Part shown: piece by piece, positions 1 through 7,513 of the stretch | How positions within the stretch are numbered: position 1 is the first letter of the stretch | Layout of the letters: each line of letters begins with the position of its first letter | Origin: Opitutaceae bacterium | GTDB lineage: Bacteria > Verrucomicrobiota > Verrucomicrobiia > Opitutales > Opitutaceae | Direction of reading: 5' to 3' | Assembly (NCBI GenBank): GCA_031254955.1 | Contig: JAIRTK010000364.1 | Span: forward strand, 1-7,621 | Length of the DNA: 7,621 nt | Translations under genes and position numbers: made by a program | The notes under the pieces: generated by a model | What the model saw: the letters and a program-made list of their open reading frames with translations, nothing else | What the model was told of the DNA's origin: nothing | Database searches by the model: none

Positions 1-134
1 TATCGTTATCCTTCCTCGTTCTCGCGCTTCTTTCTCTTTCCTCTTTATCTTTCTTCTTTCACCACCGGACGGTTCCGCCGAGGGAGAAAGAGAACGAGAA
101 CGCGCCAAGAGGAACGAAAACAAGAACGAGGCAA
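1..134. other. Gene-free pyrimidine tract followed by purine tract
   Basis: No convincing gene is visible here. Positions 1-61 are almost entirely C and T on the plus strand, and about 80-138 are almost entirely A and G, with a short mixed spacer near 62-79. Inside them, CTCGTTCTC at 15-23 is the exact reverse complement of GAGAACGAG at 90-98, so transcribed RNA could form an imperfect hairpin. It could be the end region of a gene upstream of the window, a degenerate terminator or simple low-complexity sequence. The sequence does not decide between these. Confidence 0.45.
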
Positions 135-319
135 GAGGCCTGGCGCGGCAGCGCCGGTAGGGAGGCCTCTCCGAGGCCTCCGCCGAGCGAGGTTGGCGGT
201 TTGAATTTTCATGGCTAAATCAGAGCGGCATGGCTAAATCGTGGCGGCATGGGTAAATCGAAGCGTGGTTGCGGAGGCCTCGGAGAGGCCTCCCTACCGG
301 TGCTCCCGCGCCAGACCTC
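135..319. repeat. Large inverted repeat, 49-bp arms
   Basis: The arms at 135-183 and 271-319 are reverse complements at 46 of 49 positions. The inner 30 bp (154-183 and 271-300) match perfectly, and the loop is 87 nt. Each arm also contains the 8-bp palindrome GAGGCCTC twice, at 162-169 and 173-180 on the left and 274-281 and 285-292 on the right, spaced 11 nt apart, so each arm could also fold on its own. No transposase frame and no obvious target-site duplication flank the arms. It may be a REP/MITE-like intergenic element, or a terminator or regulatory structure between an upstream gene and gltB. The symmetry is seen directly; the role is unknown. Confidence 0.85.
210..266. repeat. Three tandem 19-bp repeats in the loop of the inverted repeat
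   Basis: Three adjacent 19-nt units occur at 210-228, 229-247 and 248-266. They share CATGG(C/G)TAAATC followed by a more variable purine-rich end ((A/G)(A/T)(G/A)GCG in approximate form). The 19-nt period is nearly two helical turns, as in iterons or arrays of protein sites. They sit wholly inside the loop between the arms of the large inverted repeat. No known binding motif is recognised. Confidence 0.75.
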
Positions 320-440
320 GGCTGCCCCCCGTTGACAAAGCAGCCCCAAAAAACACGCCAGGCCGCCGTTAAAACGCTTCCCATGCAGTGCGGTTATGCC
401 TCATGGTATCCCGTTGCCTGTCTTCAGGCGACACCGACAC

Positions 441-515
441 CACTGCTATCCGCCATCCACCACTGCCATCCGCTATCCGCCACCGCCACCGCCATCCACC
501 AACCACCGCCACCAG
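441..515 (+). repeat. CCA/CCG-rich degenerate repeat tract before gltB
   Basis: The 20-nt blocks at 441-460 and 461-480 match at 17 of 20 positions (both begin CACTG and continue with CATCCGC-like words). The repetition then decays into CCACCGCCACC-type sequence to about 515. The tract is nearly free of G on the plus strand and should be unstructured in RNA. The gltB frame stays open through it back to 388, but its translation is a His/Pro/Arg-rich low-complexity string unlike any GltB propeptide. I therefore treat it as leader rather than coding sequence. Confidence 0.55.
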
Positions 516-528
516 CAACACCTTACCC

Positions 529-3500
529 GTGAAGACCGTGAAGACCCAGTTGACCGACCCGACCACCGCCCCCCGCACCAACCCGCGCGCCCGCGCAACC
601 CCCGCCGCCCCCGCCACCCGACGCCCTGGCAAACAAGGCCTCTACGACCCCCGCCACGAACACGACGCCTGCGGCATCGGCTTCGTCGTGGACATGAAAG
701 GCCGCCCCACCCACCGCATCATCGAACAAGGCCTCGAAGTCCTCCGCAAACTCGACCACCGCGGCGCCACCGGCGCCGAACCCAACACCGGCGACGGCGC
801 CGGCATCCTCCTCCAAATCCCCCACGAATACCTCGTGCGCGTCTGCAAATCCGTCAGCATCACCCTCCCCGGCCGCGGCCACTACGGCACCGGCCTGGTC
901 TTCCTCCCCCGCAACCCCGCGCAACGCCGCCGCCTCGAAAACCACCTCGCCCAAATCATCCGCAGCGAAGGCCAGCACTTCCTCGGCTGGCGCACCATCC
1001 CCACCAACAACACCCACCTCGGCGACACCGCCAAATCCTGCGAACCCTTCATCCGCCAAATCTTCATCGGCCGCTCCCCCAAAGTCGCCGACGAACTCGC
1101 CTTTGAACGCAAACTCTACGTCATCCGCAAACGCGCCTCCCACGAAGTCGTCAGCGAAGGCCTCGGCGGCGCCGACATGTGGTATCAACCCAGCCTCTCC
1201 TCGCGCACCCTCGTTTACAAAGGCATGCTCCTCACCACCCAACTCGACGACTACTTCCTCGACCTCCGCGAACCCGACCTGAAGACCGCCATCGCCCTCG
1301 TCCACTCCCGCTTCTCCACCAACACCTTCCCCAGCTGGGACCGCGCCCACCCCTACCGCTACATCGCCCACAACGGCGAAATCAACACCCTGCGCGGCAA
1401 CGTCAACTGGATGCACGCCCGCCAGGCCCTCTTCGACTCCGACCTCTTCGGCGACGACATCAAAAAAATCCTCCCCGTCATCAACCCCAACGGCAGCGAC
1501 TCCGCCATGTTCGACAACACCCTCGAACTCCTCCACCTCGCCGGCCGCTCCCTCCCCCACGCCATCATGATGATGATCCCCGAACCCTGGTCCAACCACA
1601 AAACCATGGACTCGGACCGCCGCGCCTTCTACCAATACCACTCCTGCCTCATGGAACCCTGGGACGGCCCCGCCGCCATCGCCTTCACCGACGGCAAACT
1701 CATCGGCACCATCCTCGACCGCAACGGCCTCCGCCCCGCCCGCTACTACATCACCAAGGACGACCTCGTCATCCTCGCCTCCGAAGCCGGCGTCCTCGAC
1801 AACATCCCCCCCTCCGAAATCGCCACCAAAGGCCGCCTCCAACCCGGCCGCATGTTCCTCGTGGACACCCTCAAAGGCTGCATCCTCGACGACGAACAAG
1901 TCAAAGACCAGCTCGCCACCGAATACCCCTACCGCCAATGGCTGAAAACCCACCTCGTCCACCTCAACGACCTCCCCCCCGCGCCCGACCTCCCCGCGCC
2001 CGACCCCGACACCCTCAAACAACGCCAACTCGCCTTCGGCTACACCCACGAAGACGAACGCGCCATCCTCACCCCCATGGCCCGCGACGGCGTCGAAGGC
2101 CTCGGCTCCATGGGCAACGACACCCCCCTCGCCGTCCTCTCCGACAAACCCCGCCTCCTCTACGACTACTTCAAACAACTCTTCGCCCAAGTCACCAACC
2201 CCCCCATCGACTGCATCCGCGAAGAAATCATCACCTCCGCCGAGACCCGCCTCGGCACCGAAGGCGACCTCCTCAACCCCCTCCCCTCCGCCTGCCGCCG
2301 CGTCGAACTCGACTGGCCCGTCCTCACCAACGACGAACTCGCCAAAATCCGCCGCATGCAACTCCCCGGCCTCAAAGTCGCCACCCTCCCCATCCTCTTC
2401 CGCGCCACCCGCGGCGAAAAAGGCCTCGGCAAAGCCATGGACGACCTCTTCCGCGAAGCCCGCCGCCTCATCACCAAAGAAGAAGCCAGCGTCCTCATCC
2501 TCAGCGACCGCGGCATCAACAAAGACAACGCCCCCATCCCCGCCCTCCTCGCCGTCGCCGGCCTCCACCACTACCTCATCCGCGAAGGCCTCCGCACCCA
2601 AGCCAGCCTCGTCATCGAAACCGGCGAAGCCCGCCAAGTGCACCACTTCGCCCTCCTCATCGGCTACGGCATCAGCGCCGTGAACCCCTACCTCGCCTTC
2701 GAAACCATCGACGACCTCATCCACCAAGACCTCCTCCCCGGCCCCGACCCCAAGACCGCCTGCAAAAACTACCTGAAAGCCGCCGCCAAAGGCATCGTCA
2801 AAGTCATGTCCAAAATGGGCATCTCCTCCACCCAAAGCTACCGCGGCGCGCAAGTCTTCGAAGCCGTCGGCCTCAGCCAGGAAGTCATCGACCTCTACTT
2901 CACCTGGACCCCCTCGCGCATCGGCGGCATCGGCCTCGACACCATCGCCGAAGAAGTCCTCCACCGCCACCGCGCCGCCTACGACCCCCGCGGCCCCGTC
3001 GCCACCCACGACCCCGCGCTCCCCCCCGGCGGCCAGTTCAAATGGCGCGACACCGGCGAATACCACCTCTTCAACCCCGAATCCATCCACGCCCTCCAAA
3101 AAGCCGTCCGCACCGCCTCCTACGAAACCTTCAAAACCTACACCCGCCTCATCGACGACCAAAGCAAAAACCACTGCACCCTCCGCGGCCTCCTCGACTT
3201 CAAACCCTCCGACCCCGTCCCCATCGAAGAAGTCGAACCCGTTGAAACCATCGTCAAACGCTTCAAAACCGGCGCCATGTCCTACGGCTCCATCTCGCAA
3301 GAAGCGCACGAAACCCTCGCCATCGCCATGAACCGCCTCGGCGCCAAATCCAACACCGGCGAAGGCGGCGAAGACCCCGCCCGCTACACCCCCCTCCCCA
3401 CCGGCGACAGCAAAAACTCCGCCATCAAACAAGTCGCCTCCGGACGCTTCGGCGTCACCAGCGAATACCTCGTCAACGCCCGCGAAATCCAAATCAAAAT

Positions 3501-5218
3501 GGCCCAAGGCGCCAAACCCGGCGAAGGCGGCCAACTCCCCGGCCCCAAAGTCTACCCCTGGATCGCCCGCACCCGCCACACCACCGCCGGCGTCGGCCTC
3601 ATCTCCCCCCCCCCCCCACCACGACATCTACTCCATCGAAGACCTCGCCGAACTCATCCACGACCTCAAAAACGCCAACCGCCACGCCCGCATCTCCGTC
3701 AAACTCGTCTCCGAAGTCGGCGTCGGCACCATCGCCGCCGGCGTCTCCAAAGCCCACGCCGACGTCGTCCTCATCTCCGGCCACGACGGCGGCACCGGCG
3801 CCGCCCCCCTCAACTCCATCTGGCACGCCGGCCTCCCCTGGGAACTCGGCCTCGCCGAAACCCACCAAACCCTCGTCCTCAACAACCTCCGCAGCCGCAT
3901 CGCCATTGAAACCGACGGCCAACTCAAAACCGGCCGCGACATCATCATCGCCACCCTCCTCGGCGCCGAAGAATACGGCTTCGCCACCACCGCCCTCGTC
4001 TCCACCGGCTGCATCATGATGCGCGCCTGCCAACTCAACACCTGCCCCGCCGGCATCGCCACCCAAGACCCCCGCCTCCGCCGCCACTACACCGGACGCC
4101 CCGAACACATCATCAACCTCATGACCTTCCTCGCCCGCGAAGTCCGCGAACACATGGCCCGCCTCGGCTTCCGCACCCTCCAGGAAATGATAGGCCGCGT
4201 GGACCGCCTCGAACCCCGCCAAGCCATCGAACACTGGAAAGCCAAAAACCTCGACCTCTCCAACATCCTCTACGTCCCCGACTCCGGCCCCGAAGTCGGC
4301 CGTTATTGCCAGATCCCGCAAGACCACGGCCTCGAAAAATCGCTCGACCTGACCACCCTCCTCGACCTCTGCCGCCCCGCCATCGAAAAAGGCGAAAAAG
4401 TCACCGCCGAACTCCCCCTGCGCAACACCAACCGCGTCACCGGCACCATCACCGGCAGCGAAGTCACCCGCAAATGGGGCGCGAAAGGCCTCCCCGACGA
4501 CACCATCGACATCCGCTTCAACGGCTCCGCCGGCCAGAGCTTCGGCGCCTTCCTCCCCCCCGGCATGACCTTCCGCCTCCACGGCGACGCCAACGACTAC
4601 GTCGGCAAAGGCCTCTCCGGCGGCCGCATCATCATCCGCCCCCCCGAAGACAGCACCTTCGACCCCTCGAAAAACATCATCGCCGGCAACGTCGCCCTCT
4701 ACGGCGCCACCTCCGGCGAACTCTACGTCGGCGGCATGGCCGGCGAACGCTTCTGCGTGCGCAACTCCGGAGCGACGGCGGTGGTCGAAGCCGTCGGCGA
4801 CCACGGCCTCGAATACATGACCGGCGGACGCGTCGTCATCCTCGGCCCCACCGGCCGCAACCTCGCCGCCGGCATGAGCGGCGGCGTCGCCTACATCCTC
4901 GACGAACACTACGCCCTCGCCGCCAGCATCAACGCCGGCATGGTGCACATGGAAGAAGTGGAAACCGGCGCCGAAGCCGCCGAACTCCGCGCCCTCATCG
5001 AACGCCATGCCGCCCTTACTGGCAGCGCCCAAGCCCGCCGCGTGCTCGACGCCTGGGCCGCCCTGCTGCCCAAGTTTGTCAAAATCATGCCCAAAGACTA
5101 CAAACGCATGCTGACACGCATCGAAGAAGCGAAATCCGAAGGCCTCGCCGGCGACGACGCCATCATGGCCGCCTTCGAGTCCAACGCCCGCGACCTCAGC
5201 CGCGTCGGCGGAAACTAG
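529..5218 (+). CDS. gltB: Glutamate synthase large (alpha) subunit, interrupted by one +1 frameshift
   Basis: GltB, with GltD, makes two L-glutamate from L-glutamine and 2-oxoglutarate in cytoplasmic ammonia assimilation. Residues are numbered from GTG 529, with the frame repaired. The class II amidotransferase domain shows Cys48 in DACGIGF (the mature N-terminus after propeptide removal), HSRFSTNTF near 259-267, HNGE at 281-284 and [10 protein letters not shown] at 397-406. A central domain follows (about 470-800). The FMN/synthase domain has GAMSYGSIS at 915-923 and PGEGGQLPG at 997-1005. A CX5CX4C 3Fe-4S motif lies at 1161, 1167 and 1172, then the C-terminal beta-helix (about 1300-1500). 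The repaired length of 1562 residues is normal. The frame breaks at the C run 3605-3617: as written, translation ends at 3909 after an Arg/Pro-rich out-of-frame tail. Deleting one C restores [10 protein letters not shown] and an open frame to TAG 5216-5218. The start is uncertain: there is no Shine-Dalgarno, and GTG 538, TTG 550 and ATG 388 are in frame. GTG 529 gives a 47-residue propeptide. Confidence 0.93.
3605..3617 (+). repeat. C13 homopolymer causing the gltB frameshift
   Basis: Thirteen C follow a single T. The conserved GltB stretch [10 protein letters not shown], coded as TCC CCC CCC CCC CAC CAC, needs only twelve. Frame 1 is open up to the run, and the frame one base later is open from the run to 5218, with family-typical protein on both sides. 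The break is therefore exactly here and is +1. A sequencing or assembly error in a homopolymer is the simplest cause. Slippage in the living population is also possible. Confidence 0.93.
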
Positions 5219-5267
5219 CCATCCCGGCTCAGGTCGCCTTAAGTCGAATTACGTCGAGTCCAACCAT
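5219..5267 (+). promoter_or_regulatory. Short gltB-methyltransferase spacer with GTCG every 10 nt
   Basis: This 49-nt spacer contains GTCG at 5233-5236, 5243-5246 and 5253-5256, an exact 10-nt period placing all three on one face of the helix. The blocks resemble A(G/A/C)GTCGNNTT in part. No clear -35/-10 pair, Shine-Dalgarno or terminator is visible, so the methyltransferase may be read through from gltB. An operator role for the repeats is only a guess. Confidence 0.3.
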
Positions 5268-6512
5268 ATGCCAGCAACAGCGACAGTCGAGGACGCCACC
5301 CACCTGACCTACCGGGAAAAGACCAATCTCGGCAGCTTCCCTGCATCTTCGTCTGTTGCCACGCCACGCGTTCGTGTTGGCGAGTTTTGGACATCCCGGC
5401 AGCGTCAGGCATCTGCTTTGCACGAGGTTTCCTACCGCGCTTGTTTCAAACCGCAACTTCCCGCGTGGTTCATTGAGCGTTATACAAAGCCCGGCGATGT
5501 TGTCTATGACCCTTTCGCTGGTCGCGGCACAACCGCCATCGAAGCCGCCTTGCGCGGGCGGCGCGTGATTTCCAACGACGTTAATCCACTCTCGCAGATT
5601 CTTGCGCGTCCGCGCCTGGCGGTCCCGTCGCTTCAGGATGTTCGCGCCCGCCTTGACCGGATTTCGCCAATGCTCGCTTCGCCCTCCGCCGCCGCGCGGA
5701 CTGGCGTGCCGGATTTGTCCATGTTTTATGAGAAACGGACATTCGGGGAAATCCTTGCACTGCGTCATTATTTGAAAAGACGCCGCGCCAGTGGCGCCGA
5801 GGACGACACCGACCGGTGGTTGCGCATGGTCGCCACGAACCGGCTCACCGGGCACTCACCGGGGTTTTTTTCGGTTTATACACTGCCGCCCAATCAAGCG
5901 ACTACTCCCGCCCGGCAAATAAAAATCAACGCCGCGCGCGGCCTTGTTCCCGAATATCGCGATATTGCCCGTTTGATTTGGAAAAAAAGCAAGCAACTGC
6001 TTTCCGGGCTCGATTCAACGGCGGGGGCGAATCTTCGCGCCGCGGCCCATAACGCCGTTTTCCTCGAAAATCCGGCGGGCAACACGCCGCAAATCGTAAA
6101 TGAAAGCATCGCGCTTGTTGTCACATCGCCGCCATTTCTTGATGTTGTCCAATACGCGCAGGACAACTGGCTGCGCTGCTGGTTTAATTGCATAGACACC
6201 GAAGTAATATCCAAAAAAATAACAATCTGCCGGACTCTTCCTGTCTGGGCGGAATTTATATCAAATGCCTTCCGCGAACTTTATCGTGTCGTCCGGCCCG
6301 GCGGGCATGTCGCCTTCGAGGTCGGCGAGGTCCGCAACGGCACCCTGCGCCTTGAGGAAACCGTCGCCCCCGCCGCCGAAAACAACGGTTTCACTTGCAG
6401 GGAAATCTTAATCAACACGCAAACCTTCACCAAAACCGCCAACATCTGGGGCGTGTCAAACAATACATCAGGCACAAACACCAACCGCATTATTATCCTT
6501 CAAAAACCGTGA
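5268..6512 (+). CDS. Type II DNA methyltransferase (TSPPF class, probable N4-cytosine or N6-adenine)
   Basis: This enzyme should transfer a methyl group from S-adenosylmethionine to an exocyclic amino group of DNA, protecting host sites from the endonuclease encoded downstream. In the 414 residues, the AdoMet-binding motif I is DPFAGRGTT at 81-89, with an acidic motif II in VISNDVNPLS (Asp104). After about 170 residues comes catalytic motif IV, TSPPF at 286-290, then RVVRPGGHVAFEVGEV at 340-355 in the later catalytic subdomain. The order (AdoMet site, long middle region, catalytic site) resembles the alpha group, so the middle region at about 120-275 is the likely target-recognition region. 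SPPF suits N4-cytosine enzymes, but N6-adenine is not excluded and the recognition site cannot be read from the sequence. ATG 5268 is 49 nt after gltB and lacks a Shine-Dalgarno; the YRACFKPQLP segment at 56-65 shows the frame is coding well before motif I. Its TGA overlaps the GTG of the next ORF. Confidence 0.93.
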   Translation: MPATATVEDATHLTYREKTNLGSFPASSSVATPRVRVGEFWTSRQRQASALHEVSYRACFKPQLPAWFIERYTKPGDVVYDPFAGRGTTAIEAALRGRRVISNDVNPLSQILARPRLAVPSLQDVRARLDRISPMLASPSAAARTGVPDLSMFYEKRTFGEILALRHYLKRRRASGAEDDTDRWLRMVATNRLTGHSPGFFSVYTLPPNQATTPARQIKINAARGLVPEYRDIARLIWKKSKQLLSGLDSTAGANLRAAAHNAVFLENPAGNTPQIVNESIALVVTSPPFLDVVQYAQDNWLRCWFNCIDTEVISKKITICRTLPVWAEFISNAFRELYRVVRPGGHVAFEVGEVRNGTLRLEETVAPAAENNGFTCREILINTQTFTKTANIWGVSNNTSGTNTNRIIILQKP

Positions 6513-6757
6513 TACAAACAGGTCCAGGACATTGCACAAAGGAAATATCCGACGAGCTTTCAGATATGGAGAAGATGCTGAATATGTTCATCTCGAAATC
6601 CGTGGAGCTTCGTCACGGAAACGCCTCCGAACTGGTCGTGTCCCTTGTTCGTGCCCGCGAACATCTGCGAAAGGCCACTGCCATGTTGCGCCAGGAAGAC
6701 AATTCCCTTGAAAAAGCATTTGAGCGCCATCTGGCCGCCACCCTGTGGCAAGGGTGA
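6509..6757 (+). CDS. Small hypothetical protein between methyltransferase and endonuclease
   Basis: I do not recognise this protein. From GTG 6509 it would have 82 residues. The GTG overlaps the methyltransferase stop as GTGA (6509-6512), and its own TGA (6755-6757) overlaps a GTG in the endonuclease frame, again as GTGA. Such overlaps suggest translational coupling and support a real gene. No good Shine-Dalgarno precedes GTG 6509. ATG 6566 would give a 63-residue form and is the main alternative. The sequence looks mostly helical and charged, with a likely amphipathic helix near 39-62 (ASELVVSLVRAREHLRKATA region) and a second near 66-80. I see no signal peptide or membrane segment. It lacks the clear helix-turn-helix of classical C (controller) proteins of restriction systems, although its size is similar. 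It could be a regulator, an endonuclease partner or a spurious frame. Confidence 0.55.
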   Translation: MIQTGPGHCTKEISDELSDMEKMLNMFISKSVELRHGNASELVVSLVRAREHLRKATAMLRQEDNSLEKAFERHLAATLWQG

Positions 6758-6759
6758 CC

Positions 6760-6764
6760 AAGGG
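6760..6764 (+). promoter_or_regulatory. Ribosome binding site favouring ATG 6775 for the endonuclease
   Basis: AAGGG at 6760-6764 lies 10 nt before ATG 6775. It is the best Shine-Dalgarno-like match near any start in the window. It favours ATG 6775 over GTG 6754, which has only AGG directly abutting it. Confidence 0.5.
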
Positions 6765-6774
6765 TTCCAATGAC

Positions 6775-7431
6775 ATGAAGGACGAAAACTACATTGCCCG
6801 TCTCGAAGGCATTATACGGCAGGTTCTTGCTCCTGTTAAGGATATCCCTTTTAACCTTGTTATAGAGACGCTCACTTCCAGAAAGGTCTTCCCGTTTGAT
6901 GAGCAAAATCCCGTTCATGCGGGAATGCTGGCCGCGTTGGAAAAGGCAGCCTCGGATGCCGCCGCTAATATCAAATCCGAAGGCGGTATGAAAAAGGCCC
7001 GGCCCAATGAGGTTGGCAATGAAATAGAGCGGTTTGTCCGCGATGCGCTCGGGCATAACGGGCTCTCGCCGGAAACGCCAAGGGGAAGCAGTGGCAGGGC
7101 AAAATCAAGCGGCTATCCCGATCTCAAATTCTCATGGAACGGCACGCCCTTTTATCTCGAATGCAAAACATACAGCCCGAAAAACACCGACAGTTCCTAC
7201 CGTTCCTTTTTCTTTTCCCCCTCAACTGATTTCAAGGTGATTGAGGATGCCGTGCATCTCCTGCTGTCCTATGAGACTGAAAAACGGAAGGGCGCGTGGT
7301 TTGCCCGTCATTACAAGATCATTTCCCTCGAATATCTTTCGCTCGATTTGAAACACGAGTTCAACTCCAACAACACCCGCCTCTATTCCAACCAACACGG
7401 TGCCCGCACCCTTGCCGAAGCCGACTGCTGA
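6775..7431 (+). CDS. Probable type II restriction endonuclease, PD-(D/E)XK fold
   Basis: This protein probably cuts unmethylated DNA at the site protected by the upstream methyltransferase. From ATG 6775 it has 218 residues, a usual size for a type II enzyme. The catalytic signature is GYPDLKF (Pro115-Asp116) followed after 12 residues by ECK (Glu129-Cys130-Lys131), matching PD-Xn-(D/E)XK. An upstream acidic helix, [11 protein letters not shown] at 78-88, may provide another metal-site or structural residue. The basic, flexible stretch [12 protein letters not shown] just before the motif and the aromatic SYRSFFFSP after it are notable. ATG 6775 was chosen for the AAGGG upstream; GTG 6754, overlapping the small ORF stop as GTGA, or GTG 6745 would add 7 or 10 residues. 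Its place directly behind a methyltransferase strengthens the call. The specificity and subfamily are not recognisable to me. Codon use is mixed, unlike gltB. Confidence 0.82.
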   Translation: MKDENYIARLEGIIRQVLAPVKDIPFNLVIETLTSRKVFPFDEQNPVHAGMLAALEKAASDAAANIKSEGGMKKARPNEVGNEIERFVRDALGHNGLSPETPRGSSGRAKSSGYPDLKFSWNGTPFYLECKTYSPKNTDSSYRSFFFSPSTDFKVIEDAVHLLLSYETEKRKGAWFARHYKIISLEYLSLDLKHEFNSNNTRLYSNQHGARTLAEADC

Positions 7432-7513
7432 CAACCCTCCGCGCGCATCTTTTTTCTTTTTTCATCAACCAACCATCAACAACCGGCAATCTTTAACCAC
7501 CACACACACCATC
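7432..7513 (+). other. Cassette-gltD spacer with T tracts and CA-rich leader
   Basis: The 82-nt spacer holds GCGCGC at 7441-7446, then two six-T runs at 7450-7455 and 7457-7462. It becomes rich in C and A up to the gltD start, with a CACACACACC-like run just before it. No stable hairpin precedes the T runs, so a terminator is not supported. No Shine-Dalgarno precedes ATG 7514. The C/A-rich leader matches the style of the gltB leader and may be the ancestral gltB-gltD spacer. Confidence 0.45.

Larger units (their letters stand above)
5219..7431 (+). other. Inferred restriction-modification cassette between gltB and gltD
   Basis: Three same-strand genes (methyltransferase, small ORF, endonuclease) fill the gap between gltB and gltD, which are usually adjacent. 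Codon use changes at the boundary: gltB ends nearly all codons in C, whereas the cassette freely uses CGT, CTT, TTT, GAT and GTT. No transposase, integrase, flanking inverted repeats or target duplication was seen, so how it entered is unknown. Insertion is inferred from context and composition. Confidence 0.65.

Noticed and set aside
210..266. CRISPR array
   Set aside because: The 19-nt units are directly adjacent with no unique spacers between them, and no cas gene is in the window.
332..337. TTGACA, a perfect -35 box upstream of gltB
   Set aside because: At 16-18 nt spacing there is no acceptable -10 (355-360 reads ACGCCA), and TTAAAA near 370 is too far away. A single hexamer is not enough to call a promoter.
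1179..3245. Plus-strand open frame of 688 codons overlapping gltB
   Set aside because: It is an out-of-frame reading of gltB, almost only Arg, Pro and His.
523..3627. Long minus-strand open frame of 1034 codons opposite gltB
   Set aside because: Its Gly/Val/Ala/Glu/Asp-rich low-complexity translation is the expected shadow of C-ending gltB codons. No domain is visible.
3599..5032. Minus-strand open frame of 477 codons opposite the 3' part of gltB
   Set aside because: It shows the same codon-bias shadow and has a repetitive acidic composition. The plus-strand frame is clear GltB with the 3Fe-4S cysteines.
5229..5855. Minus-strand open frame of 208 codons opposite the methyltransferase
   Set aside because: The plus strand carries recognisable methyltransferase motifs, and the antisense product shows no family features.
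6613..7056. Minus-strand open frame of 147 codons opposite the small ORF and endonuclease
   Set aside because: It overlaps two better-supported plus-strand genes, with no motif and no suitable context.
7441..7462. Possible rho-independent terminator after the endonuclease
   Set aside because: T runs are present, but no stable GC stem of adequate length lies directly before them.
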